A DNA stretch of 64,000 nt from contig NC_081412.1 of assembly GCF_030272615.1 (NCBI RefSeq), forward strand, positions 545,238,202 to 545,302,201, written 5' to 3'. This DNA is from Cryptomeria japonica. Its lineage: Eukaryota; Streptophyta; Pinopsida; Cupressales; Cupressaceae. Position 1 is the first letter of the stretch. Each line of letters starts with the position of its first letter. Positions 37,819 through 50,458 of the stretch are shown one piece after another. A program made the position numbers and the translations under genes. The notes beneath the pieces were generated by a model. It ran no database searches. It worked only from the letters and a program-made list of their open reading frames with translations, and was not told where the DNA came from.

Positions 37819-37829
37819 TGGTATAGAGC
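37819..37829 (+). other. Primer binding site of Copia-A
   Basis: TGGTATAGAGC, a one-base-short form of the TGGTATCAGAGC Met-tRNA primer site. It recurs unchanged at 50444-50454 next to the shared LTR, so the change is ancestral to both copies. Confidence 0.8.
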
Positions 37830-37880
37830 TTTGGACTCCGAAAGAAAAAGTTTAAAGGTACTTGAGGCAAAGGTCCGAAG

Positions 37881-40021
37881 ATGTATAAAAGGGATGCACC
37901 GAAGCTGAACAAATCAAGTTTCTCCACATGGTAGAAAAGGATGAAGCTACATTTATCAGGAATTGGAGAATATGCAACATATTATCTAGAGAATCATTAC
38001 ATTACACCGAGCACAAACCCTATGACCTTGGAAGAGATTAAGGCAAAGCAAGAACATATTCCAGCTATGATTGAAATAACATCAGCATTGACCGACTCAG
38101 AGTTTAATGATCTAGAAGGCTGTAATGATGCAAAAGCAATGTGGACTAAGCTCATATCTCTGTATGTAGGTGATGAACATGTTCAAAGAGTAAAAGTAGA
38201 TAGTCTAAGAGCACAACTTGAATCCATGAGGATGAATGAAGGTGAGAACATAACCTAATACAATACAAGACTAAAAGAGATTGTCAATCAAATTAAAGGA
38301 GCAGGTGGAACTATTGAAGAAAAGGATATAAGAAGTAAGTTGTTGATAACCCTTCTACCAGCTTATGCTATTCGACTCTCTGCGGTCAATGAATTGAGGT
38401 TTGTACCTAACATGCCAGTTTCTTTGGATGCTCCTATTGGTAAGCTACATGCATTTGAGTTAAGTAATTTTGATAATAGTGGGTCTTCGGTAAATAAAGT
38501 AGAATCTGCATTCAGTTCTCTTCATTTTGGTGAATCCGATGATTACAATGATAGAATGAGTAAGTACTCTGAAGGGGATCACAGTGGAGCAAGTGAAAGA
38601 TTTTGTAAGAACATGGAAAAAGTGCACAAACTGTATGAGGAAATCAAGAAGAAAGAAGAATTTGAAGCATTATTAGCCAGAAGGTTACCGAGAGGAAAAG
38701 GTAAGTATAAAGGAAAGCTACCTTTAAAATGTTTCAATTGTGATAAAATAGGACATATGGCTTCTAGCTGCCCTGACAAAAAATCTAGTGAAATGAAAGA
38801 ATACCGAGATAACAGGTAGAAAGATAACCAATACAAAGGACACCAAGACTTCAGAAGGAGAGATAGAAAGACATGTCTAGTAGCAGATGAGGAATCCAAC
38901 GATGACAAATATGATGAAACTGATACTGAGGAAGTTGTTTATGTGGCTATTAAAGATGGATTTGATGAAGAAAGGTTTGAAGAAAAAGCCCTACTATCTC
39001 ACATAAATAATAGTGATTCTTGGATCATAGACAGTGGATGCTCATATCATATGACAAGTGATAAACACAAGTTTGTTAAATTAGAAGACTATGATGGAGG
39101 CTATGTAAGATTTGGTAATGATGCACCATGTCTGGTAAAAGGTAAAGAATCTATAACACTTCTTGATAATGCTAAATATGATGATGTATACTGGGTTGAA
39201 GGTTTGAAATACAATTTGTTGAGTGTACCACAGCTAAACAATATAGGATACCGAATAGAATTTCAGAAAGGAATTGTCAAAGTTCATGACAAGCATGGAA
39301 AGTTAGCTGCTACTAGGACACAAACAAAAGGTAATACATTTCATCTTGACTCAACTAGGAACAATTTTCTTTATGCAAAGATAGATGATACCTGGTTATG
39401 GCATAAAAGGTTTTGTCATGTAAATTTTGATAATTTGATCAAAATAAGTAAGAAGCACCGAGTAAGAGGTCTATCGAGTCTTAAAAAACCTGAGAATGCT
39501 ATGTGCTGAGGATGCTAGATGGGTAAGATGACAAGATCAAGCTTTACAAGTAAGTCCTACACTTCTAAAGGAAGTTTAGATCTAATACACACTGATCTTT
39601 GTGGTCTTATGAAAGTTCAAAGTTATTACGGTGATAAATATTTCATATTATTTGTGGATGATTACTCAAGGATGATGTCAGTCATGTTTTTAAAAGAAAA
39701 ATTAGAAGCTTTTCAAATATTAAAATAGTACAAGGCAAGAGTTGAAAATGAAATAGGAAGACAACTGAAATGTCTTAGATCTGATAGAGGAGGAGAATTC
39801 ACTTCTAATGAATTTAACTTATTCTGCAATGATCATGGTATAAAGAGGCAAGTATCTACATCGAGAACACCTCAGCAAAATTGGATAGCCGAGAGAAGAA
39901 ACAGATCAATTGCGGATTGTGCAAGAACCCTGATGATAGAAAAGAGGGTATCTCAAACATTTTGGAGAGAAGCAATTAGCACTGTAGTTTACACCATGAA
40001 CTGAGTTCAACTGAAGAAAGG
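37881..40021 (+). pseudogene. gag-pol: Copia-A gag-protease-integrase, part 1
   Basis: ATG 37881 (MYKRDAPKLNKS) starts a frame readable to the Copia-B insertion. Gag core KRMKLHLSGIGEY; zinc knuckle CFNCDKIGHMASSC at about 38732-38772; protease SWIIDSGCSYHMT at about 39020; integrase finger LWHKRFCHVNF and catalytic region HTDLCG, FVDDYSR, RSDRGGEFT. Stops: TAG after FSTW, TAA after GENIT, TAG after YRDNR (all three shared with A'); and TGA and TAG near 39508-39518, TAG 39726 and TGA near 40004 (all absent from A'). Usual plant copia order (gag, protease, integrase, reverse transcriptase, RNase H). Confidence 0.88.
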
Positions 40022-40682
40022 TGTTAGTGTAGGTTTTTTTATTTTCCTTATGTTAGGGGGTATTTATTTTTCCTACACATATATTATTAAGCTTGCTTAG
40101 GTTATTAGGTGTGGTTAATATGAGGACACGTGGTGGAATACATTAGCTACATGTGTAACTCTCCACCTCACATGGGGAGTTGAGTTACACACCCTCTTTT
40201 GGCTTGTTGTGCCACCTCTCATAACCACTATTTTGTCATTTCCTAAGTGGGTTATGGGGTAGTTGGGTTTCTCACCCTCTTTTGGCCTTATGTGCCACCT
40301 CTTATAACTCCTTTTTTGTTTTCATGTAAGGAGGTTATGCCACATGTTTTGGCATTTACCAAGTAGGTAAAAACCTCCCACCTTTTATGGGGTAGTAGGT
40401 AAAACCTCCCACTTTTTATGGAGGTGGGAGTTAATGCACCTCTTGGTTGTATATGCTATTATTTTTCTATATAATAAGCAATATACTCTCACCTTCACAA
40501 GTGAAGTGATAGCTCGGTGAGAGTCTTCTCTAAATTCTCTTCTTTATCTCTATTTTTCTCTCATATCAGATTTATCTTCATTCAGCTATTTTGATCTTCG
40601 ATCATCCGTTGCTTGGAGTTGCATGTGATCTATGACCGACATCAGATCCTGGCTCAATTCTTGCTTCTCACAGAATTTAACA
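40022..40682 (+). repeat. Copia-B 5' LTR (661 bp)
   Basis: TGTTAGTGTAGG...GAATTTAACA. It includes tandem-like segments CCACCTCTCATAAC / CCACCTCTTATAAC and two AAACCTCCCAC repeats. Practically identical to 45760-46420. Confidence 0.97.
40467..40476 (+). promoter_or_regulatory. Probable TATA box of the Copia-B LTR
   Basis: CTATATAATA about 215 bases before the LTR end, followed by AT-rich then CT-rich leader sequence. The identical site in the 3' LTR is at 46205-46214. Assigned from motif and position only. Confidence 0.5.
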
Positions 40683-40694
40683 TGGTATCAGAGC
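40683..40694 (+). other. Primer binding site of Copia-B (initiator Met-tRNA)
   Basis: TGGTATCAGAGC directly abuts the LTR end. It is the standard plant copia primer site. Confidence 0.95.
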
Positions 40695-41478
40695 AGTGTT
40701 GTCTGGTATAGCTCATTGCTTTTCTGATTTATTTGAGAGATTTGAGATTGTTAGATAGCTAATATTTTTTAGCTAATATTTTTCTTAAAAACTAAGTATG
40801 CTCTTCTCTTGCATTTTCGTGTGATCTGGAGAATCAGAACAGTTTAAAGGAAAATAAGCTTCTAGTTAAATCTGGTTTTATATATGTGTTCTTTGAGATC
40901 TGGGTGATTGCAGCATTTTTGGTAATATTGGAGGCTTCTTTAGCATTTCCAGAGTGTCCAGAAGGCTTGTGAAAATCATAAGTGACTTTTATTTCACCAA
41001 ATTCAGAGTTTGGAGAACACAGTAAAAAAAAATCAGAGTACTTGACGGAAAGCTGGAAATGAACACTCTTCATAATTGCAGGTCTTATTGAAATATTCTA
41101 CCCTTCTTTGTTAGATATTGCAGGTTGAATCAGCTGCATTTTTTTTTCCCTTCTATAGATCATATCTTTCTTCTCACAACTCTATTTTACAAAAATGAAT
41201 AGTTTTTGGAAAGGTATTAAGATACATTGAGCAGCTATAAGGCTAATTTTTTCAGATTTTGTGTTAAATTTATATGTATTTAAACTTTCTATTTTGGCCA
41301 TTAAAGCCTTAGAAAGCATTGTAATCTGATAAAGGCCTTGTAAATGCACTAATTATAAAGTGCCAACCTTGTAATATTTGGGGGGGGTGATTTCAAAGAC
41401 TAGTGAAAAGGGGGGGTGTCTCTTGTGTCTTCTTTCTTGCACTCTTCTTGACTCTTTGCAATCTTCTTTTCTGCTATC
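40695..41478 (+). other. Copia-B leader
   Basis: About 780 bases between primer site and gag ATG. It contains AT-rich sequence and two G-runs (GGGGGGG at about 41380 and GGGGGG at about 41410), with no recognisable frame. The minus-strand frame at 40834-41073 is chance. Confidence 0.7.
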
Positions 41479-44400
41479 ATGGATGCATCTACAGTTCCAC
41501 TTTTAACACCATATAATTACTTTGAATGGAAATCTAAGATGATAATATATCTGAAAAGACATGGATATCATCGTGTTACTATGGGACTTGAAACTGAACC
41601 TCAAGATGCTGCAGAAAAGATTAAATGGTTTAATAAATGTGATGAAGCTTTTGGTACATTGTGCATGTCAGTCTCTCCTGACCTTCTTTTTCACATTGAA
41701 TCTGCTACTACACCAAATGCAGTATGGACTACTTTGGGAAACCTCTTTGGTAAGCAGGATGAACTAAGAGGTCATCAATTGGAGAACGAACTCATAGGGT
41801 TGAATCCAACCAATTTTGATACTATACAAGACTTCTTCACTAAACTTAAGTCTATAAGATTGTAGTTGGAACAGTGTGGAACTAAGAAAGATGATAAGCA
41901 ACTGATCTTGAGTATTCTTTCTAAGCTTGGTCCTAACTATTCAGTGTTTGTTTCTACATTCTATGCTACCAAATGTGCCCTAGGTACCACATTCAAAATG
42001 CCTTCTTTAGATGATTTTGCTGCAGAACTCACTAGGGAGCAGGACAAATTGGTTCAAATGGGTACAATAAAGCCCTCTAAGTCACATGCCTTAGTTGTAA
42101 ATCAAGGCATAAAAGAACAGAAAGGGTCTAGTAAGCAAGATAAGAAACAAAAGAACCAAGGAGAGAAGAAGAAAGATCAGAAATCTGCTACTTCAAAAGC
42201 AGACAATGAGACCTCCTCACCAAAAGGTGAACAACCTAAGAAGGAGAAGGTCAAGTGTTCTTATTGTAAGAGGCCTGGTCATGATGAACATAAGTGTTTA
42301 AGGAAACAAATTGATCACCTTTCAAATCTTCTTGAAAAGAATAATATCAAGGTTCCTGATTCAGTCAAACAAAGTTCATCGGAAGGATCTTCTAAGGACA
42401 TAGATAAGAGTAAGGGGAAAGGAAAGGGTAAGGCCCTAGTTGCTATCGCTTCACAACCAAATTCTTGGATAATTGACTCAGGTGCTTCACACCACATGGC
42501 TTCTTCAGAAGATGATTTCACATCTTTAGAGCCATGTTCTATGCCTTCCATCCTAATGGGTGATGACACTCCTGTTGAAGTGCATGGGAGAGGGTTTGTT
42601 GATGTGGGTGAAGGAACATTTCAAGATGTCCTTTGTGTTCCATCTTTATCAACTAATCTCCTATCTGTTTATCAGATCACTCACACTGGTTCTGGCAAGC
42701 GAGTTGAGTTCACACCAGATGCAGTGGTAATCAGCGAAATGCATAATGGGTCTACTGTTGCTGTGGGAAAAGCAGATCATCATTCTAGATTATATCAGTT
42801 TTCTCACTTTGTTCCTGACTCTCCTTCGACAGTTTTACTCACTCATGTAGATGAGGTGAGTTATTTGTGGCATCAACGGTTTGGCCACTTGAACTACCGT
42901 TACTTGCAACAACTTAGTCAACAAGAAATGGTTTCAGGGTTGCCTTCTATTCAATTTTCTGATGGAGTGTGCCAGGGGTGCATTCTTGGTAAGCATCTAG
43001 AGAAGAAGTATGATAAAGGTAAAGCTTGGAGAGCTACACAACTATTGGAGTTGGTACATAGTGACTTGGCAGGACCATTTCCACAACCATCTTTCAGCAA
43101 GGCTAGATATGTCTTGACATTTATTGATGACTTTTCTAGATATACATGGGTTTACTTTCTCAAACAAAAGTTTGAAGTCTTTGAAAATTTTCTAGATTTC
43201 AAAGCTTTTGCAGAGAAACAATCTGGGAAGTTCATCAAGATTCTGCGTACAGATAATGGGGGTGAATATGTTAATAATCAGTTTGAACAGTTTTGTGCTA
43301 CAAAAGGTATCAACATGCAACACACAGTTCCATACAGTCCTCAACAAAATGGTGTAGCAGAACGAAAAAATAGGTCCTTGAAGGAGATGGCTAATTGTAT
43401 GATTCACTCCAAGTCTTTGGCACCTCAGTATTGGGCAGAGGCCATCAACTGTGTGTGTTACATCCAGAATCGAGTTCCTCATAAAGCTGTGAAGGGGGTA
43501 ACTCCCTTTCAAGCTTGGACTGGTCGAAAACCCACAGTTAAACACTTTAGAGTGTTTGGTTCTCTTGCATGGGCCCACATTCCAGCTGAAAAATGCAAGG
43601 CTATGGATCCGCAGAGTAAGCCTTGCATATTTGTTGGATATCCAGATGATGTCAAAGGGTATAGGCTTCTCCATCCCACTACTCATGAGTTGTTCATTGA
43701 GAGGAGTGTTCGTTTTGAGGAGAGTTCTTCTAGTTCTTCTCATACCACTTCTCCATCCACTATCACATTGGAGAAATTGCATTATGATGACAGTTCTTCA
43801 GAGGATCTTAATCCTCCTAATCTTGATGAGGAGTCTTCTTCCTCTACTTCAGATGGTGACAGTGATGATGAAGATTCACATTCCTCTCATAGTCATCATT
43901 CAGAGGTTGATGATTCTCCCCCTGACTCTCCAGCCTCAGTGCCTCTTTGGGCTCGACAAACTTTTGAGTCAGCAGGAGATTGGCTTGGTGATCCATTAGA
44001 TACTAGAAGAACAAGGTCACAATTTCAGCAAGCTCCACATCTCTTCATTGCTTCAGCTTCTGATCCACAGTCCTTTCGAGAAGCTTCAGGTGTTCCTGAG
44101 TGGGATGCTGCAATGCAAGAAGAGTTCAATTCCTTGGAAAGGAATCACACATGGGATTTAGTTCCTCTTCCTAAGGGAAGGAAACTTGTTCGATGCAAGT
44201 GGATCTATCGAACAAAATTTGCAGCGGATGGGTCGGCTGATAAGTATAAGGCTCGCTTGGTAGCAAAAGGTTTTTCCCAAGTTCCAGGGGTTGATTACTT
44301 TGAGACTTTTGCTCCAGCTGCTAAGATGAATTCCATCCGACTTGTTCTTGCTATAGCTGCAGCCCATCGTTGGGAAGTTCATCAGATGGATGTGAAGAGT

Positions 44401-45603
44401 GCATTTCTTCATGGTGACCTTCAAGAGGAAATCTACATGGAGCAACCATAGGGGTTTGTTCAGGATCCTTCACTTGTGTGTCGACTTCGAAAGTCTCTCT
44501 ATGGCCTCAAACAGGCTCCTCGAGCTTGGTATGCCAAGATGGACTCATTTCTTCTGACAGTTGGTTTCACTCGGTGCCATTCTGATCCGAACGTATACAT
44601 TCTGCAATAGGATGAAACTCTCACATTTCTGGTTCTCTATGTTGATGACTTGTTACTCACAGGGAGTCACTCATCCACCATCAAAGCAGTGAAAATTGCT
44701 CTACATGATAGATTTTTGATGTCAGACTTGGGTCTTCTACATTACTTCTTGGGAATTGAGATCACTCAATCATCTTCAGGAATCTTCCTTGGACAACCCA
44801 AGTATGCACTTGATATGCTCTCCAGATTTCACATGGCTGATTGTAAGCCTGCACCTACTCCATTTTTGTCAGGGGTCAAACTTGAGGCTAAGTGCTCTTC
44901 ACCCTTGGTTGATGGCACTTTATATCGACAGCTTGTTGGAAGCCTCATTTATTTGACTCATACGAGACCCGACATTTCTTATGCTGTGGGCATGGTCTCT
45001 AGATTCATGCAGGAGCCACATGAGTTGCATTGGAAAGTAGCTAAGCGAATCCTCCACTACATTCAGGGTACTCACAATTATGGAATTCAGTATGTAGCAG
45101 GTGTGGATATTGACTTGGTAGGATATACGGATTCAGATTGGGCAGGTGTTTCTCAGGATCACAAGTCTACTTCTGGGTATTGCTTCTCACTTGGTTCTGG
45201 TCCAGTTTGTTGGTCGAGCAAGAAGCAGTCTGCAATTGCTCTTTCATCGACAGAGGCCGAGTATCGAGGGGCAGTCAATGCCACCACTGAGGCTATTTGG
45301 CTTCAAAATATTCTTACTGAGCTTGGTATTCCAGTTAGAAAGCCTACCATCATCTTTTGTGATAATCAGAGTGCTATATAGATCTCAAGAAATCCAGTTC
45401 ATCATCAGAGGACGAAACACATTGAGATACACATGCACTATATTCGGGAGCTCATTCAGGAAGGCATCATTGATCTTAAGTATTGTTCTACATCGGAGCA
45501 AACTACAGACATCTTCACCAAACCTTTCACTAAAAGCAAGTTCCTTCATTTGCGATCTTTGCTTGGGATGCAAAAGGTGTCTACTTTAGGAGGGGCTTCT
45601 TAG
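41479..45603 (+). pseudogene. gag-pol: Copia-B gag-pol polyprotein with four in-frame TAG codons
   Basis: One frame of 1375 codons from MDASTVPLLTPYNYFEW to a final TAG. Order: UBN2-type gag; zinc knuckle CSYCKRPGHDEHKC (residues about 260-273); protease WIIDSGASHHM (about 331); integrase finger LWHQRFGHLN with CQGC (about 463); catalytic Asp, Asp, Glu in VHSDLAG, LRTDNGGEY and NGVAERKN (about 528, 591, 628); serine-rich linker; reverse transcriptase WDAAMQEEF to YVDDLLL (about 875-1054); RNase H YTDSDWAG, STEAEYRG, DNQSA. All catalytic residues I can check are present. The only breaks are TAG at residues 129, 991, 1044 and 1301 (41863, 44449, 44608, 45379). No frameshift. The length is normal for plant copia. 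Confidence 0.95.
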
Positions 45604-45750
45604 TCCTTCATTCTTTCTCTCTCTATTTAGGGGGGGTCTATTCCTCTTATGGGGGGGCTTCCTCTTTTGGGGGGGGATATTTATGTACATGGGTACCTAA
45701 AATGGCCTCATTTGCCGGGACCCATCTTTTCACCCACCTAAGCTACGCTT

Positions 45751-45759
45751 AAGGGGGGG
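45751..45759 (+). other. Polypurine tract of Copia-B
   Basis: AAGGGGGGG lies directly before the 3' LTR at 45760. Several other G-runs (GGGGGGTC and GGGGGGATAT) lie in the 150 bases after the stop codon. Confidence 0.9.
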
Positions 45760-46420
45760 TGTTAGTGTAGGTTTTTTTATTTTCCTTATGTTAGGGGGTA
45801 TTTATTTTTCCTACACATATATTATTAAGCTTGCTTAGGTTATTAGGTGTGGTTAATATGAGGACACGTGGTGGAATACATTAGCTACATGTGTAACTCT
45901 CCACCTCACATGGGTAGTTGAGTTACACACCCTCTTTTGGCTTGTTGTGCCACCTCTCATAACCACTATTTTGTCATTTCCTAAGTGGGTTATGGGGTAG
46001 TTGGGTTTCTCACCCTCTTTTGGCCTTATGTGCCACCTCTTATAACTCCTTTTTTGTTTTCATGTAAGGAGGTTATGCCACATGTTTTGGCATTTACCAA
46101 GTAGGTAAAAACCTCCCACCTTTTATGGGGTAGTAGGTAAAACCTCCCACTTTTTATGGAGGTGGGAGTTAATGCACCTCTTGGTTGTATATGCTATTAT
46201 TTTTCTATATAATAAGCAATATACTCTCACCTTCACAAGTGAAGTGATAGCTCGGTGAGAGTCTTCTCTAAATTCTCTTCTTTATCTCTATTTTTCTCTC
46301 ATATCAAATTTATCTTCATTCAGCTATTTTGATCTTCGATCATCCGTTGCTTGGAGTTGCATGTGATCTATGACCGACATCAGATCCTGGCTCAATTCTT
46401 GCTTCTCACAGAATTTAACA
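45760..46420 (+). repeat. Copia-B 3' LTR (661 bp)
   Basis: Same length and ends as 40022-40682, with two base differences by eye: GGGGAG to GGGTAG, and CATATCAGA to CATATCAAA. Confidence 0.97.
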
Positions 46421-48467
46421 AAAGGAACTATGAAGACACCATATGAGATCTAGTATGACAAGAAACCTAATGTAAGTTACTTTAAAATCTTTGGAAGTAG
46501 ATGCTATGTTCACAAAGATGATAGAAACGGAAAGTTTGATCAGAAAAGTGAAGAAGTTACATTTCTTGGTTATTCTTCTAGAAGTAAAGCATTTAAATGT
46601 CTGATCAAATCATCTAACAAAATAGTGGAAAGTGCAAATGTGAAAACTGATTAATTTGTAGAAAGAAATGATTAAGGAAATTCCAAAGAACTAGAAGATT
46701 ATGAAGAATTTGTTTATGGTCAACCGAGAAGTCCTACCGAGAATGCTGCAGAAGAAAATGAAGATAATATCCAGTTAACAAGTGATGAAGAAGATCATAC
46801 AGAACCTACCGAGCCTATATTAGCCAAATATGTCAGAAGACATCATGCATCAAGTCAAATTATAGTAGATAAAGATGATCCAGTGATGACAAGAAACAAA
46901 CTGAGACAGAACACATGTCTGATTTCTGAATTTGAACTGAGGATAGTGAAAGAGGCATTTAATAGTGAAGATTGGGTAAATGCTATGACAGAAGAAATTG
47001 ACCAAATCAAGAAGAATGACACATGGACACTAATCCCAAGACCAAAGGACAAAAATATAATCGGTACTATGGATTTTTAGAAACAAGCTAAATGAAAAAG
47101 GTGATGTCATTTGCAACAAAGTAAGACTAGTTTGCAAAGGTTATGCTCAAGAAGAAGGAATAGATTATGGTGAGACTTTTGCACCTGTGGCTAGAATTGA
47201 GGGAGTAAGAACATTGTTGGCATATGTTGCTTTCAAAAATTTCAAGTTATATCAAATGGATGTTAAATCTACATTTTTGAATGGTATACTAGAAGAAGTT
47301 TTCATTGAACAACCTGAAGAATTTGTTGAAGACATGAGTAAAGATCAGGTATGCAAATTAAAGAAAGCCTTATATGGTCTGAAACAAGCACCTAGAGCAT
47401 GGTATGAAAGACTGTACTCTTATTTAATCAAGATTGGTTTTATAAGGACAAGTGAAAACAACAATATGTACATGAAGAAAGATGAGGACAATTGAATACT
47501 GATCTCAACCATATTTGTTGATGACATTATATTTTATGGTAATGACTGCTTATGCAAAAACTTTGGAAATGAAATGTGAAAAGAATTTGAGATGTCACTA
47601 ATCGGTGAGATAAATTATTTTATAGGTTTACAGATATTGCAAATGAAAGATGAGATTTTCATTACTCAATCCAAGTACATAAAGGAAATCTTAAAGAAAT
47701 TTGGAATGGAGGATTCTAAACCAGTAAGTACTCCTATGACTACTAACTATAAATTATCAAAGAATGATGAATCTGCATCTGTTGATGAGACACATTACCG
47801 ATCTATGATTGGAAAATTGCAATATTTTGTGCATAGTAGACTAGATATAGCAAATGCAGTAGGTATTGTAGCAAGATTCTCTGCAGATCCCAAGGAAACC
47901 CATATGACAACAATTAATAGAATTTTTAGATACCTGAGAGGCACTAAAGATTATGGCTTAATATATGAAAAGAGGAATAATTTTGATTTAAAAGTTTATA
48001 CTGATGCTGATTGGGGAGGCAACATAGATGACAGGAAAAGCACAAGTGGTGGAGCTTTCTTTTTGGGAGAAAGACTAGTAAGTTGGCTTAGCAAGAAACA
48101 AGGATGTATTTCTCAGTCTAAAGCAAAAGCTGAATATGTTGTTGTAGCATTGAATTGTACCAATATAGCATGGATCAAACAACTATTGGAAGGTATAAAT
48201 GAGAAAGTTACCGAGCTAGTAACTATATTCTGTGATAATACTAGTGTCATTAACATTTCAAAGAATCCAGTAATGCACTCTAAGACAAAGCATATATCTA
48301 TAAAGTATCACTATCTCAGAGAAGAAGTTCAAGAGAAGAAAGTTGTACTGGAATATATCAGTTCAAAGGAGTAATTAGCAGACATCTTCACAAAGCCACT
48401 TCCAAGGGACACATTTGAGTATCTCAGAAGCAAGTTAGGGGTCTTACCCCTATCTTCTACTCACTGA
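46421..48467 (+). pseudogene. pol: Copia-A integrase end, reverse transcriptase and RNase H, part 2
   Basis: Resumes after Copia-B with the duplicated AAAGG, then TMKTPYEI. The integrase C-terminal part (YFKIFGSRCYVH) and acidic linker run to about 46880, the reverse transcriptase from 46883 (SEDWVNAMTEEIDQIKKNDT), with a frameshift near 47070. 47187-47495 and 47592-48374 carry [24 protein letters not shown] and RNase H (YTDADWGGN, LSKKQGCISQS, FCDNTSVI). The catalytic pair is in FVDDIIFYG, after an in-frame TGA shared with A'. The RNase H motif reads KAKAEY where A' keeps TAEAEY. Ends at TGA 48467. Confidence 0.85.
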
Positions 48468-48950
48468 CCGAGTTCGGTGAAAGCATCAATTTGATGAACC
48501 TACAGAATATTATGTGTGGATTGATGTTGATTTATGCGCTTTAGAAGGTTTTCTAAAGGTGTGCAAGAAAAAGTGAATAGAGACAATTTGATCTGATTGA
48601 GACTGAGATGTTACACAGCAAAGCAAATCACTTCATAAAGAAAGAAATCATGATTTAGTTCTTTTACTTTTTGGCATTGTTGTCAAAGGGGGATAAGACT
48701 AAATGGTTGACTGAATGGTAAAAGCCCTGAATGATGGAAATAATAGAAGACTAATGACAGGGGGAGTAGATTGCAAAAATGGAGAAGACTAAATGCAAGT
48801 CAACAGCTCAGAAGCCTAATGAAAAATGGAGAAGACTTCAAAAGACAACAGATCAAGGATAACAGGAGAAGTCTAACAGCAATCTGAATCTGACTCAATT
48901 TGAATATTTTGTTGTTATTATCATTTAATTGTTGGTTTTTCCATCAATGC
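48468..48950 (+). other. Copia-A 3' untranslated region
   Basis: 480 bases from the polyprotein stop to the polypurine tract. AT- and purine-rich, no recognisable frame. TTTTTGGCATTGTTGTCAAAGG near 48668 partly repeats the polypurine-tract region ahead of the LTR. Confidence 0.65.
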
Positions 48951-48960
48951 CAAAGGGGGA
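48951..48960 (+). other. Polypurine tract of Copia-A
   Basis: CAAAGGGGGA followed by TAT and the LTR start at 48964. Confidence 0.85.
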
Positions 48961-48963
48961 TAT

Positions 48964-50441
48964 TCTTGGCATTACAATAAGAAAGATTGTTGGTATTCCA
49001 ATATCAGGAGATTGTTGATATTCAAAAAGGATATTGAGAAGGTTGTTGAAGATTATTGATATAACTGAAGAAGGATGATAACTATCTTTATAACATTATT
49101 TTGTCATTGATGTCAAGAAATTGATTATCTGATTCAGTATGATGTTGCCATATCTTGAGAAGATTGATTAGAAGAGAATTAAGATGTCGGTAAAAGACAC
49201 AGAAAGAATGTGATGAATAAAGAGGAGGAATAAAGTTATTCAATGGGCAACTATTATCGAGTTAGACAATGATGAAATCATGTTGTTTAGATTGTTTTTG
49301 ATATCCTACATATGTTATTGATTATAAGGTTAATACTATACTATACAACCGAGTAAAAAACCTAGTCGGTAAACCCTAAGGTTATCGATATCAGTTAATG
49401 AAGGCAAAATGTCTACTGAGTAAAGTTTAGTATTTACCGAGTTGTAACCGAGTTATGACAGTGCGTATGGGATAGATAAAAGAATTATTTAATGAAGGAC
49501 AATGATTAGCTGGAGATGTATAAATGACTGGTATGTCGTACATGAAGTTTTTTAAGGATCTATGGCAAAGGAAAATCGACAAGAAGATCTATAGAGCAGA
49601 TTGAGCCACAATAACCTTATGCAAGTTCCAAGAAGGGAATGTAAGTCCCTAGGTAAGGTAAAACATTTTCAGATTGGAAGGATACATTGAACCTGGTCAA
49701 TTTTGAAGATCTGATGGCTAAGATTGATCATGAGAAATGTGATCAAGGAGATTTAAAGTGGTTAGAAATTTTTTATAAATAAGGAATTGTTGATAAACAA
49801 TGTATGTGGGCAAGTGTATGCATAAGGATACTACATAGTGATTACCGAGCACATAAGCTTGAAGACCTATGACAAGATTGTTTTGAGCAAATAAGAATCT
49901 TCTTTAGTATTTTAGATGTGAAGTTGCAGATAGTTTTTTATTACTGTTATTTTGTAATTGACAGAAAATCTCTTAACCGAGTGGACTTAACAGTCTTATT
50001 TGTAAACCCTCTAGCAAGGTAACATTCTAAGTGAGTGTTTGAAATCCTTTGACAAGGTCACTTCGAACAAACTGAAGATCCTAACAGATCTGAGGGAAAT
50101 CCCTTAACTGGGTCACATCTAGCAATGTGTTTGTAATCTTTAACAGGATTTGCTTTTAACCGAGCATACTCTAGAAGAGTATATTTCTTTGTGGGTCCAA
50201 AATCCCACAGTGATTTTTCCCTATTTGGGTTTCCATGTTAAATCTGGTGTTATGAGTGTTATTATGATTATGTGTTCATAAGTTTGCATGTTTAGCAGTT
50301 TTTTGGTTAAGTTGCTGAAGTATAAGTTACCAAGGTTGAATCTGTTGATTTTATGGAAGTTTAAGTTTGTATGATTCACCCCCCCCTCTCATATTGTTAG
50401 CTATTGGCATATGTACTTTACATTAAGTATTAGAACTAATA
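48964..50441 (+). repeat. LTR shared by Copia-A and Copia-A'
   Basis: Preceded by a polypurine tract (3' LTR of A) and followed by a primer site at 50444-50454 and an internal region (5' LTR of A'). Its ends have decayed: TC instead of TG at the start and TA instead of CA at the end. It lacks the 55-base stretch found in the 36284 LTR. Confidence 0.88.
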
Positions 50442-50458
50442 ATTGGTATAGAGCTTTG

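Larger units (their letters stand above)
40022..46420 (+). mobile_element. Copia-B: young, near-intact Ty1/copia element
   Basis: 6399-bp element between AAAGG target duplications (40017-40021 and 46421-46425). The empty site is visible in copy A' near 54243-54250. It has two 661-bp LTRs, a perfect Met-tRNA primer site, one polyprotein frame and a polypurine tract. The LTRs differ at only two positions by eye (near 40175/45913 and 40567/46305). It is disabled only by four TAG codons within one otherwise unbroken frame. Confidence 0.96.
36284..50441 (+). mobile_element. Copia-A: degenerate Ty1/copia element, first of a tandem pair
   Basis: Begins TGTTGGCATTACAATAAG at 36284 inside the Tat 3' LTR. 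Structure: LTR (36284-37816), primer site (37819-37829), gag-pol (37881-48467, split by Copia-B), polypurine tract (48951-48960) and second LTR (48964-50441). The second LTR is followed by a primer site and a second internal region, so the LTR is shared with copy A'. Several stops and a frameshift are common to A and A'. The left target-site candidate is ATACC (36279-36283); its partner is outside the window. Confidence 0.88.

Noticed and set aside
43192-43782. 196-residue minus-strand frame inside Copia-B
   Set aside because: Shadow of the integrase and linker coding sequence on the plus strand.
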